DNA of 64,000 bases from Chitinophagales bacterium (GTDB lineage Bacteria > Bacteroidota > Bacteroidia > Chitinophagales > Saprospiraceae), in NCBI GenBank assembly GCA_017303475.1, contig JAFLBO010000018.1, forward strand, positions 55,959-119,958. The letters run 5' to 3'. Positions 1 to 8,585 of this stretch are shown here, piece after piece. The notes beneath the pieces were generated by a model. It saw only the letters and a program-made list of their open reading frames with translations. It was not told the DNA's origin and ran no database searches. The first letter of the stretch is position 1. Every line of letters begins with the position of its first letter. The translations under genes were made by a program, and so were the position numbers.

Positions 1-3000
1 ATCGAACCGGGTTAACAGCCGGAACGTACACCGTAACCGTTATGGATGCCAATGCTTGTTCTAAAACGCTTTCAACCACCATCACCCAACCAACAGCAAT
101 CTCGTTGACAGAAACCCATGTGAATGTGCTCTGCAATGGTGCTTCAACCGGCTCCATAGACCTGAGCGTTTCTGGTGGCACTGGCGCTTATACCTATTCC
201 TGGACGGGCGGCGCTACCACCCAGGATCGTACAGGTCTCGCTGCGGGTACTTACACGGTCACTGTCACAGATGCCAATTTGTGTACCCAAACTCTTTCAA
301 CCACTATCTCGGAACCTACTATACTGGTGTTGACTGAAACGCATGTTAATGTGCTCTGCAATGGCGCATTATCCGGTTCGATAGACCTGACGGTATCTGG
401 AGGTACGTCTTCTTACACCTATTTGTGGACAGGCGGTGTTACAACTCAGGACCGCTCCGGACTTGGCTTCGGTACTTACACAGTGACGGTTACAGACGCA
501 AATAGCTGTACGAAATCCCTATCTGTTTCCATTACAGAAACCTCGCCGCTTGTATTGACCGAGACCCACGTGAACGTACTGTGCAATGGCAGCGCCACCG
601 GCTCCATTGATGTATCGGTTTCGGGCGGTACAGCTCCATATACCTATTCCTGGACAGGCGGCGCTACCACGCAGGATCGTACCGGGCTTGCAGCAGGTAC
701 TTATACAGTTACCCTAACAGACGCCAATAATTGTACAAAAACCCTTTCTACAACCATTACAGAGCCTACTGCAGTAGTCTTGAGTACCACCCAGCTTAAT
801 GTGCTCTGCAATGGCAGTTCAACGGGGTCCATTGATCTGACCGTATCCGGTGGCGTTTCGCCCTACACCTATTTCTGGACTGGCGGCGCAAGCTCCCAGG
901 ATCGTTCTGGTTTGGCCGCAGGCACTTACACGGTTACTGTTACAGATGCGAATAACTGTACGAAAACAACCTCTGTCACAATTACAGAACCAACGGCCAT
1001 TTCACTGAGTGGCATATTAACCCAGCCTACTAATTGCTTTGTTGCTAATGGTATCATTGATCTCAGCGTATCCGGCGGCGTAGCTGGTTATACCTACGAT
1101 TGGAGTAATAACGGGCCCAATAACCCGGATATTGACCCGCAAGACCTCACTAATGCGGTGGAAGGTACCTACACGGTTACGGTCACGGATGCTAATGCTT
1201 GCACAGCGACCAGTTCCTATACCCTGGATTACATTGACATTCTGCCCCCTTCAATTACCTGTCCGACAAACATAAATGTCAATAACAATCCGGCCAGTGC
1301 TTGCAGCGCCCTGGTGACTTATAATTCGCCTACGGCAACAGATAATTGTGGTGTGCAATCAATTGTAATACAAAGCGGCCAGGCGTCTGGAGCGGTGTTC
1401 CTGGTAGGTACAAGTACCAATGTATGGAAGGCCACCGATTTAAGCGGCAATACCAGCACCTGCTCTTTCACGGTGACAGTTACGGATGTGACCCCACCAA
1501 CCATCACTTGTCCGGCTAATATCAGTGTGAACAACAACCCGGCAAGTTCCTGCAGCGCTCTGGTGACTTATGCTTCCCCAACAGCGACGGACAACTGCGG
1601 CGTGCAAACTATAACGTTACAAAGTGGCCTGGCTTCCGGAAGCGTTTTCCTGGTTGGAACAACCACCAATGTTTGGCGTGCAACCGATGTAAATGCCAAT
1701 ACCAGTTCCTGTTCATTTACCGTAACAGTCACAGATGTCACCGCGCCAACAATCACATGCCCGGCTAATATCAGTGTCAGCAATAACCCTGCAAGTGCTT
1801 GTAGCGCTGTGGTGAATTATACTTCGCCTACAGCATCAGACAACTGTGGTATTCAATCTGTAACCTTGCAAAGCGGTCTGGCCTCCGGAGGTACATTCCC
1901 GGTTGGAACCACCACCAATGTGTGGCGTGCAACAGATGTGAATAACAATACCAGGACTTGTTCCTTTACAGTAACCGTTAGTGATGTAACACCGCCAACC
2001 ATTGTCTGCAAGCCGTTTACTGCTAATCTGGATGCCAATGGAAACGTGAGCATTGTTCCATCCAATGTTTACCAATCGGGTACAGACAACTGTGGCACAG
2101 TGAATCTGGTTTCAGTGGTGAGCAGCAGTTTCAACTGCAGTAACGTTGGGAACAACCTGGTAACCCTGACGGCCAATGATGGAAACGGCAATACCGCAAC
2201 CTGTAGCGCTACGGTTACCGTAAGAGACGTGAATCCCCCCGTTGCAAAATGCAAAAATGTAACCGCTAATCTCGGCGCAAACGGTACAGTCACTGTGCCT
2301 GCTGCTTCCGTGAACAATGGTTCTACCGACAATTGCTCTATCACTTTTACGCTAACTCCTAACACGTTTAACTGTTCTCAGATTGGAATGCAGACGGTTA
2401 CGTTAAAGGCTACAGACGTTGGGGGCAACACATCCACTTGCACTGCAAAGGTGACTGTCCGGGATATCACTGGACCAACGGCCAAGTGTAAAAACCCGTC
2501 GATTTTCCTGAATGGTGTTGGACAAGCAACCCTGAGCATTGGAGAAGTGAACAATGGTAGTACAGATAACTGCGGAATTGCCACCATGAGCATCAGTCAA
2601 ACCCAATTCAATTGTTCTGAACTGTTGGGCTCTCCATGGCCGGTTGTCTTGAGTATGACTGATGTGAACGGCAATTCATCTTCTTGTATTGGGTATGTAT
2701 CGGTTAAGGATGCCATTGCACCGGATGCAGTCTGTGAGGACGTAACCGTTGCCCTTGGAACGAACGGGAAAGCCACAGTTTATGGCGCCGACCTTGCTTC
2801 TAACAGTGTAGACAATTGCTCGGTTTGGTCGTATAGTCCGACGGTAAAGGTGTATACTGCAGCCAATCTTGGAGCGAATAATCTGACCATCACGGTGAAA
2901 GATTGGAGTGGAAATGCATCCACTTGCATCTCGGTGGTTACTGTTGAAAGCCCTGGCAACAGCGACTTCCAAAATGGAGGAGGAGATGGCAATAGAGGCC

Positions 3001-3263
3001 TGAATGATATTTTAGACCTTTTTATCTTCCCCAACCCAACGAGCGGGGAGGTTACTATGGCCTTCGATCTGCCTTCTGAGCAGCCGTTTTCATTCCGTAT
3101 TTTCGACACTTCCGGACGAATAATCTATAGCCACCATGACTATGGGATTGAGGGAGGAAATGCCATGCAGTTGCACATGGGAGACTATGCTCCAGGTGTG
3201 TATCTGGTTGATTTTCAATCGGAAAACCTAAAGGTGCAGAAGCGATTGGTATTGCAACGATAA
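1..3263 (+). CDS. SprB/HYR-repeat adhesin with T9SS sorting domain (5' partial)
   Basis: This is the 3' part of a large cell-surface adhesin. The reading frame is open from base 3, where it is already inside a repeat, so the true start lies before the window. About the first 400 visible residues are SprB-type repeats of roughly 74 residues with recurring LCNG, TGSIDL, SGG and AGTYTVTVTDAN motifs. Three HYR-like domains follow (from about residues 405, 484 and 567, each with ITCP and TDNCG). Then come four related domains starting CKPF, CKNV, CKNP and CEDV (about 650-960). The end is a type IX sorting domain (IFPNP near residue 995, GVYLVDF, final KRLVLQR). By family knowledge such proteins are exported by T9SS and act in gliding or adhesion. 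The repeats are very similar at DNA level, which suggests recent tandem expansion. Product class is secure; ligand and role are unknown. Confidence 0.9.
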   Translation, partial: RTGLTAGTYTVTVMDANACSKTLSTTITQPTAISLTETHVNVLCNGASTGSIDLSVSGGTGAYTYSWTGGATTQDRTGLAAGTYTVTVTDANLCTQTLSTTISEPTILVLTETHVNVLCNGALSGSIDLTVSGGTSSYTYLWTGGVTTQDRSGLGFGTYTVTVTDANSCTKSLSVSITETSPLVLTETHVNVLCNGSATGSIDVSVSGGTAPYTYSWTGGATTQDRTGLAAGTYTVTLTDANNCTKTLSTTITEPTAVVLSTTQLNVLCNGSSTGSIDLTVSGGVSPYTYFWTGGASSQDRSGLAAGTYTVTVTDANNCTKTTSVTITEPTAISLSGILTQPTNCFVANGIIDLSVSGGVAGYTYDWSNNGPNNPDIDPQDLTNAVEGTYTVTVTDANACTATSSYTLDYIDILPPSITCPTNINVNNNPASACSALVTYNSPTATDNCGVQSIVIQSGQASGAVFLVGTSTNVWKATDLSGNTSTCSFTVTVTDVTPPTITCPANISVNNNPASSCSALVTYASPTATDNCGVQTITLQSGLASGSVFLVGTTTNVWRATDVNANTSSCSFTVTVTDVTAPTITCPANISVSNNPASACSAVVNYTSPTASDNCGIQSVTLQSGLASGGTFPVGTTTNVWRATDVNNNTRTCSFTVTVSDVTPPTIVCKPFTANLDANGNVSIVPSNVYQSGTDNCGTVNLVSVVSSSFNCSNVGNNLVTLTANDGNGNTATCSATVTVRDVNPPVAKCKNVTANLGANGTVTVPAASVNNGSTDNCSITFTLTPNTFNCSQIGMQTVTLKATDVGGNTSTCTAKVTVRDITGPTAKCKNPSIFLNGVGQATLSIGEVNNGSTDNCGIATMSISQTQFNCSELLGSPWPVVLSMTDVNGNSSSCIGYVSVKDAIAPDAVCEDVTVALGTNGKATVYGADLASNSVDNCSVWSYSPTVKVYTAANLGANNLTITVKDWSGNASTCISVVTVESPGNSDFQNGGGDGNRGLNDILDLFIFPNPTSGEVTMAFDLPSEQPFSFRIFDTSGRIIYSHHDYGIEGGNAMQLHMGDYAPGVYLVDFQSENLKVQKRLVLQR

Positions 3264-3289
3264 ACCATATAACAGCTTCTAAGTGTTTT

Positions 3290-3321
3290 AAGCCGCTTCC
3301 CAAAAGATTGGGAAGCGGCTT
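3290..3321. terminator. Bidirectional hairpin terminator between convergent genes
   Basis: A 14-bp perfect stem (AAGCCGCTTCCCAA and its complement) closes a 4-base loop and is followed on the plus strand by TTTT. It lies 26 bases after the adhesin stop and just before the stop of the convergent CotH gene, so it can serve both transcripts. Confidence 0.85.
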
Positions 3322-3328
3322 TTTCGCT

Positions 3329-6300
3329 TCATCGTTCCACCACCAAAGCCTCCACCCCCAATACCACCCCAGCGGCATCCAGCACCCGAACAAAATAACT
3401 ACCCGCAGCCCATCCGCTCAAAGGGACTTGCCGCTGTATCCATCCGCCGGCAGGCTGGAGGCGCTCTACGTACAAGCACCGGCCGTTCAGGTCAACGATT
3501 TGAAGCTGTACATCTGCGGCTGGCAGGTTTTTAAAGGCCAGATGGAGCCAGTCGCTGGCTGGATTCGGGTACAGGGCCCACTCCAGGGGTGTTGCTCCGG
3601 GGTTCTGAGTTCTTACATTTGTGCCGGGTGCTCCGGGGGTGCCATCGGTGGCATAACTGGGTTTCCAGCTGCTGGCAAAATGATTGTCCAGGTCGGTAGA
3701 AACAAGTTCCAGGGATTTTCCCACCAAGGTAGAAGCCTCCGGCCAGGGTGTATGGTTGTTATAGCGGACAAAATCGGAAAGCAGGCCGCCGGCATCAAAC
3801 AGGAATACCTTTTCACCTTCATCTGCAAGTTTACCGCCGGTCCATTGGAAGACCTGGTAAATGCCGTTGGCCGGGAAGTTCGCGGCATCTTTGGCTACCA
3901 CCAGATATTCATCGGCGGCAATGCTGGCGCCGGGCGGGAAGATGAAATCCACAGCGCCGGCCAGGGTGTAACCACTCAAATCTACCGCCTGGGCGCCCGG
4001 ATTGTGCAATTCCAAAAATTCGCCGAGGGTACTCAGCGTATCCCAATACAAAATCTCGGAGAACATGATCTGAGGTTGCCCCGGGTAGTCGGGGAGCGGA
4101 TTAGCGCCCAAATTCGCACCGTCCGAACCGGCGCCAAGTGCTACAGAACCTGGCAATAAATGAAAATCGTACTGGGTAGGGTTGACAAAATGGGGGTCTG
4201 CAGTCCAATTGTCATTGCCCGTCAAGGTATCCGTTCCGGAAAGACAATGTGAGAGCGACAAGCTCGAATACCCATCTGCAATATAGGCGTCCAAGGCAGC
4301 GTTGGATACGATGCAATTGGTAATGACTCCATTACCGCCCAGCGAACCGGGGTTCTTTTCATACGCTGAAATGCCGCTCTGATTACCGAACAGAGTGCAG
4401 TGATCTATGGTTACCGGCGACTGATCTTTCAGCGCAATACCAATAGCGGTATAGGCAATGGTGTTGTTCCGGATCAAGGCCGAACTCTGTTGACCAACCG
4501 ATATTCCTTTGTCGAAACAATGGTAAATGAAATTGTCTTCGATGAGCAGGTTCTGACACTGCTCGCCAATGTCGAGACCGTCGCAGTTGTCGCCCCGGAA
4601 ATCATGGATCCGGTTGTTGCGCATGATCCCGTCTGTAACGCCATCAAAATCAATGGCATCCATATCGGGTAAAAGGGTGCCGAGGGCCGTGAACGAACAG
4701 TTTTCTACCCGACCTTTACCCTGCTTTACATTGATGCCGTCGCCGGTTACTACCGAACGGAATTCGGAATTGGTCAATGTGATGTCGGAAAATCGCGCAT
4801 AGATGGGGTTGTCGGTCACCTTGGTCAGGGTGAGATGATCCATGTCCAGGTCGGCATGATAAGCCGAAATGGCTGCCGGGAAATAAATGCGATGCGTGCC
4901 TGCGCTGGCGTTTTCAAGCGTCAGGTACTCAAATTTGGATTTGGCGCTGGTGTTTTTCAGGAATATCCCGCCCCAAGGCTCTTCCCCCGGCAAGCTCACG
5001 AATTTGACCGGCAGGTTGGCGGTTCCATGAATTTGAAGATCGCCCAACACCCAAAGATCAGCCTTCTCCGGGAATCGAACCTCGACGCCATTTTCGATGC
5101 TCAGTGTCACGGAGGGTAAAATCACCACATTCCCATAGGCGGTGTAAGGGGAACAAGCCTGGGTCAGGTTCAGGTTTTGGCGAATGGTATCGGGTATAAA
5201 TCCGCAAGTACCGTCACTTTCGAATACGGCCCGGAGGGTCACGGGTTGTGCGTCGGGAAGGAGGGTCTGCAGCACCGGATTGGTGCTCAGGACCTGGTTG
5301 TTGCCTCCAATAGTGCTGCTTATTTCCAGGTCGAAACTTACATCGGTGCTGTTTCCGACGGCCTGATGCACTTCCACGGCGATGGTGTTCTCCCCGGCAA
5401 TCAGTCCGGTGGCGGGAATGCTGAGTTCATTCCAGGCATTTTCACCAGGCGCGCCCACAGTAGCCGAAGCCAGGGTATTGAAGTCGATGGGACCAGCAGG
5501 CATGTTTTGCCGCCACACTTCCTGTCCATTCAGATAGATCACCGCGCCATCGTCTGCAATGAGCCGCAGAATCAATTGGCTGAACTGACCTGGATTGGAT
5601 ACATCGAATTTATTTCGGAAATAATAGGAAATGATTTTATTGTCAGGGTCGCTGCCGAAATTGAGCAGGGTAACTTCGTCTCCGTCGCCATAACCCAGTT
5701 GGGCCAAACCGGCCGACCAGGCGCTGTCGTCGAAGTCTGACTGGTTCCAATCTGCCGCGGGCGTATTGGCGGCATCGCTGTATTTCCAGAGGCTTCCTCC
5801 GGCCAGGAGTAGCAGGGTAGAATCTTTGGTTTTTTCCCAACGCACAAACTGAAACCCTGGTTTGGCTTCAGCAGTAAGGGTGAAGGGACGGTTTTGCAGG
5901 TATTTTCCCGTCCAGGGGTAGGAGGGAAGGGGAGGCATTTCGTGCAACCGCACTTGCCCGTGCGCAGGATCACTCACCGCCACGGTCAACGGACTGGACC
6001 CGAAAAGTCCGAAAAATTGCGATAAGTCATTGAACATGAAGGCGTTGCGCTGTGCGTCAAACTGCTTGAGCTTGAGCACTTCGTTCTCCCAAAATGCTTC
6101 AGATGGAATGCCGTCGCCATAACTGGAAGTGGTTCCGGCCCATTCGCCCACGTGGTAAGGCACTTCATTCCGGATCCAGTTGGCATGCAGGTCGATGCGC
6201 GGATTTACCCATAAAGGATTCCAGGTAACAAATAGATGGTCGGCGAAGCGCGTGATGAATTTTTCCTTGAAGGTGTTGTTTTCCAGCATTTTTCGCAAAA

Positions 6301-7918
6301 AGAGCGTGGCAAAAGGACCATTGCTCCAGCTGGGACCGTTCAGGGAGGTTGCCCAATCCATACCGGTACCTCCTACCTCTGCGAGGTTGAATCCACGGTC
6401 GTAATCGTGCGGAAACCACCGCCACTTTCCTTCCGGACTCCGTTTGCGGAAAAGGGCAATGTTGTGGCCCCAACTCGTATTGGCAGTGAATATTTCCGAG
6501 ATGATGTAATCCGTGAAGTTCTGCACATCACATATTTTTTCCAGGTTCTGGAAGGTCGTATCGTCCTGTACACCGGCATTGAGCAGATCCACCATTTGTT
6601 GGTAAGCCACAGTATCGCCTTCTTTTACCTCTGCATCGTTTTCGATGTAGTCGAGACTGTCGGCGGGAATACCATCGTGTATTTCCGCATATTCTTTGTC
6701 CTGCTTTTCCCGCAGGTTGTAAATCCCGTAATAAACCCCGTTGATAAAGGTAGACACCGGCCGGAATGCCTGGACGTCGAGATCGGAGGTGCTACTGGCC
6801 ACGCCCTGCATCATCCCATCCCGGAAAAGGGTGTTGGACCAGTCGTTCCCGCTGGTACGCAGGATCAGGTCTTCATAACGGGTGCGCGCTTTGTCGGGGA
6901 ATATCTGGTATTCGATGTGTCCGCCACCATATTGTTTGCGCGAGGAAATGTTGAGCAGTTTTTGCGGAAGGATCCAGGAGTTTTCACCGCCCACAATGGC
7001 GCCGGCATCGTGGTGAAAACCCAGGATGCCATCGTTTTCATACAATTCGAGGTGGATGGGAATTTCCCATGAAGGCTTGTAATTCTGCACCAGAATGCCG
7101 GAGTCAGGGCCGAAAAAATCAGCCGGATCGCCGGAAAGCGAGAGCACCGCAAGGCCGCGGTGTTTGAAATCTTCTCCAATGAAATAGGTATTGGTCACCA
7201 CGGGCCCCGGGATATTTTCCGTTAAAATAATACGCGCTTTTACCACGGTATTGGTGCTTAGGTCCAAAGTCTGGGTAAAAATGGGCGAATTAGCATTTGG
7301 AATCGAGCCATCCGTGGTATAATAGACCTCACCGACATTAGCCAGATTCTGTATGCTCAGCTGGACCGGGTTTGGGTAAAAACCGCCGGAAAGGGAAAAA
7401 CTGGGCACAGGTTTCACGTAATCCAGGAGGAAGAGGCTGGTTTCATTGCTGGCGCCGGGCGTAGGCTGGGTGTAATATCCCCAGGCGTCGGTACCGTCCA
7501 TTTTCCGGCCCTGCGACACATCCGACAATTGGGTCAGGAAGCTGAATTTGTCCATTTCAAGTCCTTGGGAATCGCTCAAAATAAGCTTTTCACCCGCAGA
7601 TGAAAGCTTGAAATTACTGTGTAATCCCGTGTTTTGACCATCGGCCCACACCAGCAGAAAACCATGCGCGGGGATATGTGTTCCTGCCGGGAATACCCAT
7701 TTGTTGAGGATATCGGCGTCGTCAGACAGCCACCAGTTGGAAATATCCTGGTCTGAACTGGTGTTGTTGTGTAATTCCACCCAATCGCTATATGCCTGAA
7801 AATCAGGGTCCTTAATGATGGAGTTGTTGGAAGCCAGAAATTCGTTGAGGGTAACTTGAGCCTGAGAAAAAGTTGCTGTGAAGAGCAGAAAGGCAGGGAG
7901 AATACGGAAAAAATACAT
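3329..7918 (-). CDS. Secreted CotH-kinase / lamin-tail-domain multidomain protein with T9SS tail
   Basis: A 1529-residue exported protein with signal peptide MYFFRILPAFLLFTATFSQA. Domains in order: a lamin-tail domain (about 22-140), a chitobiase C-terminal-like domain (about 150-240, with VYYTTDGSIPN), and a CotH kinase-like domain (about 260-600). The CotH part has GVYYGIYNLREKQD and then WRWFPHDYDRGF, which matches the family's metal-binding DxDxxF pattern. Next come a repeat-like segment with GFQFVRWEKT, a jelly-roll domain (about 705-860, DDGAVIYLNGQEVWR), a right-handed beta-helix (about 920-1200), a second lamin-tail domain (about 1245-1400) and a T9SS sorting domain (YPNPASDWL). Spore-coat CotH phosphorylates proteins, and secreted bacterial CotH proteins often occur with lamin-tail domains. 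Kinase activity here is inferred from the motif only. The gene is single, convergent with the adhesin. Confidence 0.9.
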   Translation of the reverse strand: MYFFRILPAFLLFTATFSQAQVTLNEFLASNNSIIKDPDFQAYSDWVELHNNTSSDQDISNWWLSDDADILNKWVFPAGTHIPAHGFLLVWADGQNTGLHSNFKLSSAGEKLILSDSQGLEMDKFSFLTQLSDVSQGRKMDGTDAWGYYTQPTPGASNETSLFLLDYVKPVPSFSLSGGFYPNPVQLSIQNLANVGEVYYTTDGSIPNANSPIFTQTLDLSTNTVVKARIILTENIPGPVVTNTYFIGEDFKHRGLAVLSLSGDPADFFGPDSGILVQNYKPSWEIPIHLELYENDGILGFHHDAGAIVGGENSWILPQKLLNISSRKQYGGGHIEYQIFPDKARTRYEDLILRTSGNDWSNTLFRDGMMQGVASSTSDLDVQAFRPVSTFINGVYYGIYNLREKQDKEYAEIHDGIPADSLDYIENDAEVKEGDTVAYQQMVDLLNAGVQDDTTFQNLEKICDVQNFTDYIISEIFTANTSWGHNIALFRKRSPEGKWRWFPHDYDRGFNLAEVGGTGMDWATSLNGPSWSNGPFATLFLRKMLENNTFKEKFITRFADHLFVTWNPLWVNPRIDLHANWIRNEVPYHVGEWAGTTSSYGDGIPSEAFWENEVLKLKQFDAQRNAFMFNDLSQFFGLFGSSPLTVAVSDPAHGQVRLHEMPPLPSYPWTGKYLQNRPFTLTAEAKPGFQFVRWEKTKDSTLLLLAGGSLWKYSDAANTPAADWNQSDFDDSAWSAGLAQLGYGDGDEVTLLNFGSDPDNKIISYYFRNKFDVSNPGQFSQLILRLIADDGAVIYLNGQEVWRQNMPAGPIDFNTLASATVGAPGENAWNELSIPATGLIAGENTIAVEVHQAVGNSTDVSFDLEISSTIGGNNQVLSTNPVLQTLLPDAQPVTLRAVFESDGTCGFIPDTIRQNLNLTQACSPYTAYGNVVILPSVTLSIENGVEVRFPEKADLWVLGDLQIHGTANLPVKFVSLPGEEPWGGIFLKNTSAKSKFEYLTLENASAGTHRIYFPAAISAYHADLDMDHLTLTKVTDNPIYARFSDITLTNSEFRSVVTGDGINVKQGKGRVENCSFTALGTLLPDMDAIDFDGVTDGIMRNNRIHDFRGDNCDGLDIGEQCQNLLIEDNFIYHCFDKGISVGQQSSALIRNNTIAYTAIGIALKDQSPVTIDHCTLFGNQSGISAYEKNPGSLGGNGVITNCIVSNAALDAYIADGYSSLSLSHCLSGTDTLTGNDNWTADPHFVNPTQYDFHLLPGSVALGAGSDGANLGANPLPDYPGQPQIMFSEILYWDTLSTLGEFLELHNPGAQAVDLSGYTLAGAVDFIFPPGASIAADEYLVVAKDAANFPANGIYQVFQWTGGKLADEGEKVFLFDAGGLLSDFVRYNNHTPWPEASTLVGKSLELVSTDLDNHFASSWKPSYATDGTPGAPGTNVRTQNPGATPLEWALYPNPASDWLHLAFKNLPAADVQLQIVDLNGRCLYVERLQPAGGWIQRQVPLSGWAAGSYFVRVLDAAGVVLGVEALVVER

Positions 7919-8010
7919 CGCGGAAGGAGGATGGATACAGCGGTGAAGATAAAATAGCAGACCGATTTTGGCTGTTGCAATCCTGTATACAACTACCTTA
8001 ATTGGGTGCT

Positions 8011-8136
8011 TTATCTATGTAATACGGGAATCAGGTACCCGATGGTTGCTCCGATGGAATATCCGACGGCTACATCAGTGAAAAAATGTTGGCCGGCACG
8101 CATGCGCAGAAATCCGGTGATGGCCGGAATGGCGGA
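8011..8136 (-). pseudogene. C-terminal remnant of a PAP2-family phosphatase
   Basis: About 41 codons on the minus strand (ending GATIGYLIPVLHR) match the last part of the PAP2 acid-phosphatase fold. They include RMRAGQHFFTD, the usual R-x(5)-GxHxxxD catalytic block, and the last membrane helix. The frame has no start of its own: upstream it runs straight into the TCCAATATCC repeat element at 8144, whose translation (TLDIGRWILDIG) is not PAP2-like. The signal block SGH and the N-terminal helices are absent from the window. The gene was therefore probably broken by the repeat element or by a deletion ending there. The fragment identity rests on one motif plus the hydrophobic tail. Confidence 0.6.
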
Positions 8137-8143
8137 GGCGTAA

Positions 8144-8323
8144 TGTCCAATATCCAATATCCAACGCCCAATGTCCAATGTCCAAGTGGGGCGCCTGTTT
8201 GCCGTCAGCACATTAGTTGAGCTTCACACGGCTGACTGTCTAAACAGGCGTACATGGCACAGCCAATGTGCTGACACCAGGCAGGCACCCCACTTGGACA
8301 TTGGGCGTTGGATATTGGATATT
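8144..8323. repeat. Composite palindromic element, CCAATATCC family, copy 1
   Basis: The outer arms are arrays of 7-base words (CCAATATCC/CCAATGTCC) on the left and their reverse complement (GGACATTGG/GGATATTGG) on the right. Inside is a core of about 110 bases, itself palindromic: AAGTGGGGCGCCTG pairs with CAGGCACCCCACTT, and GTCAGCACATT pairs with AATGTGCTGAC. The element abuts the PAP2 remnant. A second copy lies about 260 bases downstream. Confidence 0.85.
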
Positions 8324-8403
8324 CAGTATTTCCCCACCTTGCGCGGCCGCACACGTATCGTGGGCTTATCCGTCTTACACGCCTGACGGGGCTGCGGAGA
8401 CGT
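8324..8403. other. 80-bp spacer between the two palindromic copies
   Basis: This short unique segment separates the two CCAATATCC elements. In one minus-strand frame it reads a basic tail ending RVRPRKVGKY followed by TGA, which could be the orphan C-terminus of another disrupted gene, but about 24 residues are too few to assign. Both copies are preceded by similar bases (GGAGGCGTAAT and GGAGACGTAAT) and followed by similar bases (ATTCAGTATTT and ATTCTAGTATTT), so the repeated unit may extend slightly into the flanks. Confidence 0.4.
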
Positions 8404-8585
8404 AATATCCAATATCCAATGCCCAATGTCCAATGTTCAAGTGGGTCGCCTGTTTGCCGTCAGCACATAAGTTGAGCTTCACACGGCTGACTGTCTAAAC
8501 AGGCGTACATAGCACAGCCAATGCGCTGACACCAGGCAGGCGCCCCACTTGGACATTGGACATTGGACATTGGATATTGGACATT
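8404..8585. repeat. Composite palindromic element, CCAATATCC family, copy 2
   Basis: A direct second copy of the preceding element, with only a few differences in the core (for example GTGGGTCGCCTG for GTGGGGCGCCTG). It has the same outer arrays and ends exactly at the stop codon of rarA, so it forms the 3' flank of that gene and may be transcribed as a hairpin. Confidence 0.85.

Noticed and set aside
1319..3109. Several minus-strand open frames within the adhesin gene
   Set aside because: They are mirror images of the repeat structure of the HYR domains and have no plausible start context or conserved motif.
3308..4159. Long plus-strand open frame opposite the CotH gene
   Set aside because: It lies antisense to a well-supported coding region, lacks any family motif and starts inside the terminator. 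It is a shadow frame of a GC-rich gene.
8171..8426. Small genes in the CCAATATCC elements on both strands
   Set aside because: Their translations are simply the repeat words and palindromic cores read in different frames.
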